DNA of 64,000 nt from Nemertoderma westbladi (lineage: Eukaryota; Xenacoelomorpha; Nemertodermatida; Nemertodermatidae): the NCBI GenBank assembly GCA_032718475.1, contig JAUCBJ010007041.1, positions 54,664 through 118,663 on the forward strand, in the 5' to 3' direction. Position numbers and translations under genes: made by a program. Positions 59,574 through 64,000 of this stretch are shown in pieces. The notes beneath the pieces were generated by a model that was not told the DNA's origin, did no database searches, and worked only from the letters and a program-made list of their open reading frames with translations. The number at the start of each line of letters is the position of its first letter. Position 1 is the first letter of the stretch.

Positions 59574-59657
59574 GTTTGGTATAAATGTAGTAAATGCCGT
59601 TTCAACTGTCACATTCGCTGTTCCAACAAGGTTACAAGGACGTGTGCAGCTAATCAG
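59574..59657 (+). CDS. DEF8: DEF8-like exon: second half of C1 domain
   Basis: 84 bp, 28 codons, phase 0 at both ends, between TTTCCTATAG and CAG|GTATCT. It encodes VWYKCSKCRFNCHIRC followed by SNKVTRTC, which supplies the remaining C1 zinc ligands (CxxC, then C-H-xx-C, then C) in exactly the spacing of vertebrate DEF8 (TWYTCTGCYYRCHSKC…C). Together with the exon ending at 46,171 it completes the domain. This match across a 13.4-kb intron is decisive evidence for the gene model. The C1 domain of this family binds zinc; lipid binding is not established for it. Confidence 0.93.
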
Positions 59658-59825
59658 GTATCTTGAATTATTTAATTATTATATATTTATTGTCATAATA
59701 ATAATGATATATTATTCACACATTTTCGATGTTTTTTGTAATCTCTACATTTACATTGGGTTTATAACATTTCATTTGATTTTTATTTACTTTACTGACA
59801 GGAATTAAACCCGATGTTTTCTTAG
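59658..59825 (+). other. DEF8 short intron (168 bp)
   Basis: It starts GTATCT and ends GATGTTTTCTTAG. An earlier acceptor-like TTTACTGACAG at 59,801 can be excluded: using it puts a stop (TAG at 59,823-59,825) in the conserved frame. It is AT-rich and free of repeats, in contrast to the gene's other introns. Confidence 0.85.
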
Positions 59826-59967
59826 GTTCATAAGAAACACATTTGTATGTTAATTCGTCCAACGAAGGGTTTGGTTGCCCAGAGTTTCCGTTGTTCCGAA
59901 TGTCGCGTTCCCATAGCAATGGTTGCTAGTGGCAACCTAAAAGAAGCTCGTCTTTGCGACTACACAG
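59826..59967 (+). CDS. DEF8: DEF8-like exon: start of the C-terminal zinc (Rubicon-homology) region
   Basis: 142 bp, 47 codons plus one base, ending TACACAG|GTAAAG in phase 1. It contains SFRCSECRVPIAM and EARLCDYTG, which align with YRCAECRAPISL and EARQCDYTG at the start of the cysteine-rich C-terminal region of DEF8 (known as zf-RING_9 or DUF4206, related to Rubicon and PLEKHM1). In relatives this region binds Rab7. The next residues expected (a Y-Y-C…C-H zinc pair) must lie in an exon to the right; I did not find it before the window ends. Confidence 0.92.
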
Positions 59968-60114
59968 GTAAAGTTAGGGCTGGTGATTATTTATTGTAGT
60001 TTGTTTACATATTTGTAAAATAAATAGTTTTTAATATATTAATGAAAAACATGATTTAAACATTTTCTTCTAACATTATATTTTAAGGTTTAAGAATTTC
60101 TAGATATTTTTTAC

Positions 60115-60710
60115 CCCTTTACCAGGCGTGTCCGGATATCGGCCCTTTACCAGGCGTGTCCGGATATCGGCCCTTTACCAGGCGTGTCCTGTTATCGGCC
60201 CTTTACCAGGCGTGTCCGGATATCGGCCCTTTACCAGGCGTGTCCGGATATCGGCCCTTTACCAGGCGTGTCCGGATATCGGCCCTTTACCAGGCGTGTC
60301 CGGATATCGGCCCTTTACCAGGCGTGTCCGGATATCGGCCCTTTACCAGGCGTGTCCGGATATCGGCCCTTTACCAGGCGTGTCCGGATATCGGCCCTTT
60401 ACCAGGCGTGTCCGGATATCGGCCCTTTACCAGGCGTGTCCTGTTATCGGCCCTTTACCAGGCGTGTCCGGATATCGGCCCTTTACCAGGCGTGTCCTGT
60501 TATCGGCCCTTTACCAGGCGTGTCCGGATATCGGCCCTTTACCAGGCGTGTCCGGATATCGGCCCTTTACCAGGCGTGTCCGGATATCGGCCCTTTACCA
60601 GGCGTGTCCGGATATCGGCCCTTTACCAGGCTGTCCGGATATAGGCCCTTTACCAGGCGTGTCCGGATATCGGCCCTTCACCAGGCGTGTCCGTATATCG
60701 GCCCTTTACC
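60115..60710 (+). repeat. 28-bp minisatellite, about 21 copies
   Basis: The unit holds CCCTTTACCAGGCGTGTCCG and GATATCGG. The main variant has CCTGTTATCGG in place of CCGGATATCGG. One copy near 60,630 lacks a base. Overlapping open frames in three phases result from the lack of stops in the unit. Confidence 0.95.
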
Positions 60711-60899
60711 ATTACCATTATGCCGGCGGATTATTGTTCATGATAGTCATATAAACTAATTGCAGTCATATAAACTCATCTCTCGGCTACATTACGTTAC
60801 CCGACATTAGTGTTCGACGGAAATCTTTATTGTCGAAAGAATCATTCGCCCCTTCTTCTGTAGGTAGAATTAAACAATTAAAAAAACAAATTTAAATAC

Positions 60900-61196
60900 T
60901 GAGACACCAAATATACAACATGAGACTCCAAATATACAACCTGAGACTCCAAATATACAACATGAGACTCCAAATATACAACATGAGACTCCAAATATAC
61001 AACATGAGACACCAAATATACAACATGAGACACCAAATATACAACATGAGACTTCAAATATACAACATGAGGCTCCAAATATACAACATGAGACTTCAAA
61101 TATACAACATGAGGCTCCAAATATACAACATGAGACTCCAAATATACAACATGAGACACCAAATATACAACATGAGACTCCAAATATACAACATGT
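60900..61196 (+). repeat. 21-bp minisatellite, about 14 copies
   Basis: The unit is ATGAGACTCCAAATATACAA plus C. Variants GAGACACC, GAGACTTC and GAGGCTCC are interspersed. Being 21 bp long and stop-free, it yields false ORFs on both strands. Confidence 0.95.
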
Positions 61197-61250
61197 GTTC
61201 ATTACATTATATTACGCTATACACATGGAATATAGACAATTCGAATACGA

Positions 61251-64000
61251 GTATCCAGAGTGTTACACATAACGTAGGATACATGAGTATCCAGAGTGTT
61301 ACACATAACGTAGGATACATGAGTATCCAGAGTGTTACACATAACGTAGGATACATGAGTATCCAGAGTGTTACACATAACGTAGGATACATGAGTATCC
61401 AGAGTGTTACACATAACGTAGAATAAATCTTTTATACATGAGTATCCAGAGTGTTACACATAACGTAGGATACATGAGTATCCAGAGTGTTACACATAAC
61501 GTAGAATAAATCTTTTATACATGAGTATCCAGAGTGTTACACATAACGTAGAATAAATCTTTTATACATGAGTATCCAGAGTGTTACACATAACGTAGAA
61601 TAAATCTTTTATACATGAGTATCCAGAGTGTTACACATAACGTAGGATAAATCTTTTATACATGAGTATCCAGAGTGTTACACATAACGTAGGATACATG
61701 AGTATCCAGAGTGTTACACATAACGTAGAATAAATCTTTTATACATGAGTATCCAGAGTGTTACACATAACGTAGAATAAATCTTTTATACATGAGTATC
61801 CAGAGTGTTACACATAACGTAGAATAAATCTTTTATACATGAGTATCCAGAGTGTTACACATAACGTAGAATAAATCTTTTATACATGAGTATCCAGAGT
61901 GTTACACATAACGTAGAATAAATCTTTTATACATGAGTATCCAGAGTGTTACACATAATGTAGAATAAATCTTTTATACATGAGTATCCAGAGTGTTACA
62001 CATAACGTAGGATACATGAGTATCCAGAGTGTTACACATAACGTAGGATACATGAGTATCCAGAGTGTTACACATAACGTAGGATACATGAGTATCCAGA
62101 GTGTTACACATAACGTAGAATAAATCTTTTATACATGAGTATCCAGAGTGTTACACATAACGTAGGATACATGAGTATCCAGAGTGTTACACATAACGTA
62201 GAATAAATCTTTTATACATGAGTATCCAGAGTGTTACACATAATGTAGAATAAATCTTTTATACATGAGTATCCAGAGTGTTATACATAACGTAGGATAC
62301 ATGAGTATCCAGAGTGTTACACATAACGTAGGATACATGAGTATCCAGAGTGTTACACATAACGTAGGATACATGAGTATCCAGAGTGTTACACATAATG
62401 TAGAATAAATCTTTTATACATGAGTATCCAGAGTGTTACACATAACGTAGGATACATGAGTATCCAGAGTGTTACACATAACGTAGGATACATGAGTATC
62501 CAGAGTGTTACACATAACGTAGGATACATGAGTATCCAGAGTGTTACACATAATGTAGAATAAATCTTTTATACATGAGTATCCAGAGTGTTACACATAA
62601 CGTAGGATACATGAGTATCCAGAGTGTTACACATAACGTAGGATACATGAGTATCCAGAGTGTTACACATAACGTAGAATAAATCTTTTATACATGAGTA
62701 TCCAGAGTGTTACACATAACGTAGAATACATGAGTATCCAGAGTGTTACACATAACATAGGATACATGAGTATCCAGAGTGTTACACATAACGTAGGATA
62801 CATGAGTATCCAGAGTGTTACACATAACGTAGGATACATGAGTATCCAGAGTGTTACACATAACGTAGGATACATGAGTATCCAGAGTGTTACACATAAC
62901 GTAGGATACATTGAGTATCCAGAGTGTTACACATAACGTAGGATACATGGAGTATCCAGAGTGTTACACATAACGTAGGATACATGAGTATCCAGAGTGT
63001 TATCACATAACGTAGGATACATGAGTATCCAGAGTGTTACACATAACGTAGAATAAATCTTTTATACATGAGTATCCAGAGTGTTACACATAACGTAGGA
63101 TACATGTGTATCCAGAGTGTTACACATAACGTAGGAATAAATCTTTTATACATGAGTATCCAGAGTGTTACACATAACGTAGAATAAATCTTTTATACAT
63201 GAGTATCCAGAGTGTTACACATAACGTAGAATACATGAGTATCCAGAGTGTTGTACACATAACGTAGATTACATGAGTATCCAGAGTGTTTACACATAAC
63301 GTAGGATACATGAGTATCCAGAGTGTTTACACATAACGTAATGCTTATACATGAGTCATATTTTATACATGAGTATCCAGAGTGGTGTACACATAACGTA
63401 GAATACATGTGAGTAGCCAGAGTGTTACACTTAACGTAGGATACATGAGTATCCAGAGTGTTACACATAACGTAGAATAAATCTCTTTATACATGAGTAT
63501 CCACAGTGTTACACATAACGTAGAATACATGAGTATCCAGAGTGTTACACATAACGTAGAATAAATCTTTTATACATGAGTATCCAGAGTGTTACACATA
63601 ATGTAGAATAAATCTTTTATACATGAGTTTCCACAGTGTTACACATAACGTAGGATACATGAGTATCCAGAGTGTTACACATAACGTAGAATAAATCTTT
63701 TATACATGAGTATCCAGAGTGTTACACATAACGTAGGATACATGAGTATCCAGAGTGTTACACATAACGTAGGATACATGAGTATCCAGAGTGTTACACA
63801 TAACGTAGAATACATGAGTATCCAGAGTGTTACACATAACGTAGGATAAATCTTTTATACATGAGTTTCCACAGTGTTACACATAACGTAGGATACATGA
63901 GTATCCAGAGTGTTACACATAACGTAGAATAAATCTTTTATACATGAGTATCCAGAGTGTTACACATAATGTAGAATAAATCTTTATACATGAGTTTCCA
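61251..64000 (+). repeat. 36/47-bp satellite, running off the right edge
   Basis: The unit begins GTATCCAGAGTGTTACACAT, then AACGTAGGATACATGA in the 36-bp form. The 47-bp form has AGAATAAATCTTTTATACAT after AACGT. The two forms are interspersed; the array starts with short forms only. Unrelated in sequence to the left-hand satellite as far as I can see. Confidence 0.97.
62905..63420 (+). repeat. Indel-rich patch of the 36/47-bp satellite
   Basis: Units here carry many single-base insertions not seen elsewhere (for example ACATTGAGTATCC, GTTATCACATAAC, GTTGTACACAT, GTGTTTACAC), and a scrambled unit lies near 63,340-63,370. The neighbouring copies on both sides are regular. Confidence 0.8.

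Larger units (their letters stand above)
59968..64000 (+). other. DEF8 intron, at least 4.0 kb, holding three satellite arrays
   Basis: It begins GTAAAGTTAGG and has no acceptor joined to a recognisable DEF8 exon before the right edge. Outside the arrays, 59,968-60,114 and 60,711-60,899 are AT-rich without features. Confidence 0.7.

Noticed and set aside
59801-59825. Acceptor at 59,801 for the last DEF8 exon
   Set aside because: The conserved reading frame would meet a TAG at 59,823-59,825. The acceptor at 59,825 avoids it and fits the family.
60128-60759. Overlapping ORFs of 160-208 codons in the 28-bp array and ORFs in the 21-bp and 36-bp arrays
   Set aside because: All are translations of stop-free tandem repeats, open in several frames or on both strands at once.

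Overview
This window is eukaryotic, and almost certainly from an invertebrate animal. The evidence is four spliced exons of a DEF8-family gene (metazoan C1/Rubicon-homology zinc protein) on the + strand, two kinds of non-LTR retrotransposon, a Ty3/gypsy LTR element, a TIR/MITE element and six unrelated minisatellite or satellite arrays. I cannot name the species. No bacterial genes, rRNA, tRNA or CRISPR array were seen. Nearly all long open reading frames here are by-products of repeats whose unit length is a multiple of three.

Layout. (1) 1-39,650: one giant satellite of 36- and 40-bp units (about a thousand copies) that runs off the left edge, with nested higher-order repeats and a 1.4-kb block of 35 identical units. 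(2) 39,656-64,000: the DEF8-like gene. A possible first exon lies near 39,704. Exons supported by similarity are 39,925-40,112, 45,887-46,171, 59,574-59,657 and 59,826-59,967; the rest of the gene lies beyond the right edge. (3) The 5.8-kb intron between the first two supported exons is filled by about 150 copies of a 33-bp satellite, which gives a spurious 1,703-codon ORF and a 5.0-kb stretch with no AG dinucleotide on the sense strand. (4) The next intron (13.4 kb) holds a nest of transposons: a decayed gypsy element (46,196-58,571, minus strand) is split by a non-LTR copy. That copy is split by a 7.1-kb foldback/Mutator-like element (47,946-55,037, 9-bp target duplication, inverted arms of 53-bp repeats). 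The foldback element itself carries two further non-LTR insertions and a possible small gene. A 775-bp MITE with perfect 26-bp inverted repeats follows. (5) The intron after the last recognised exon contains 28-bp, 21-bp and 36/47-bp arrays up to the window edge.

The only host gene I can support is DEF8, a modest protein-coding gene expanded by satellites and nested insertions in its introns. Everything else is repeat or mobile DNA. DEF8 was recognised by aligning the translated exons with the known family pattern from memory; no database search was run.
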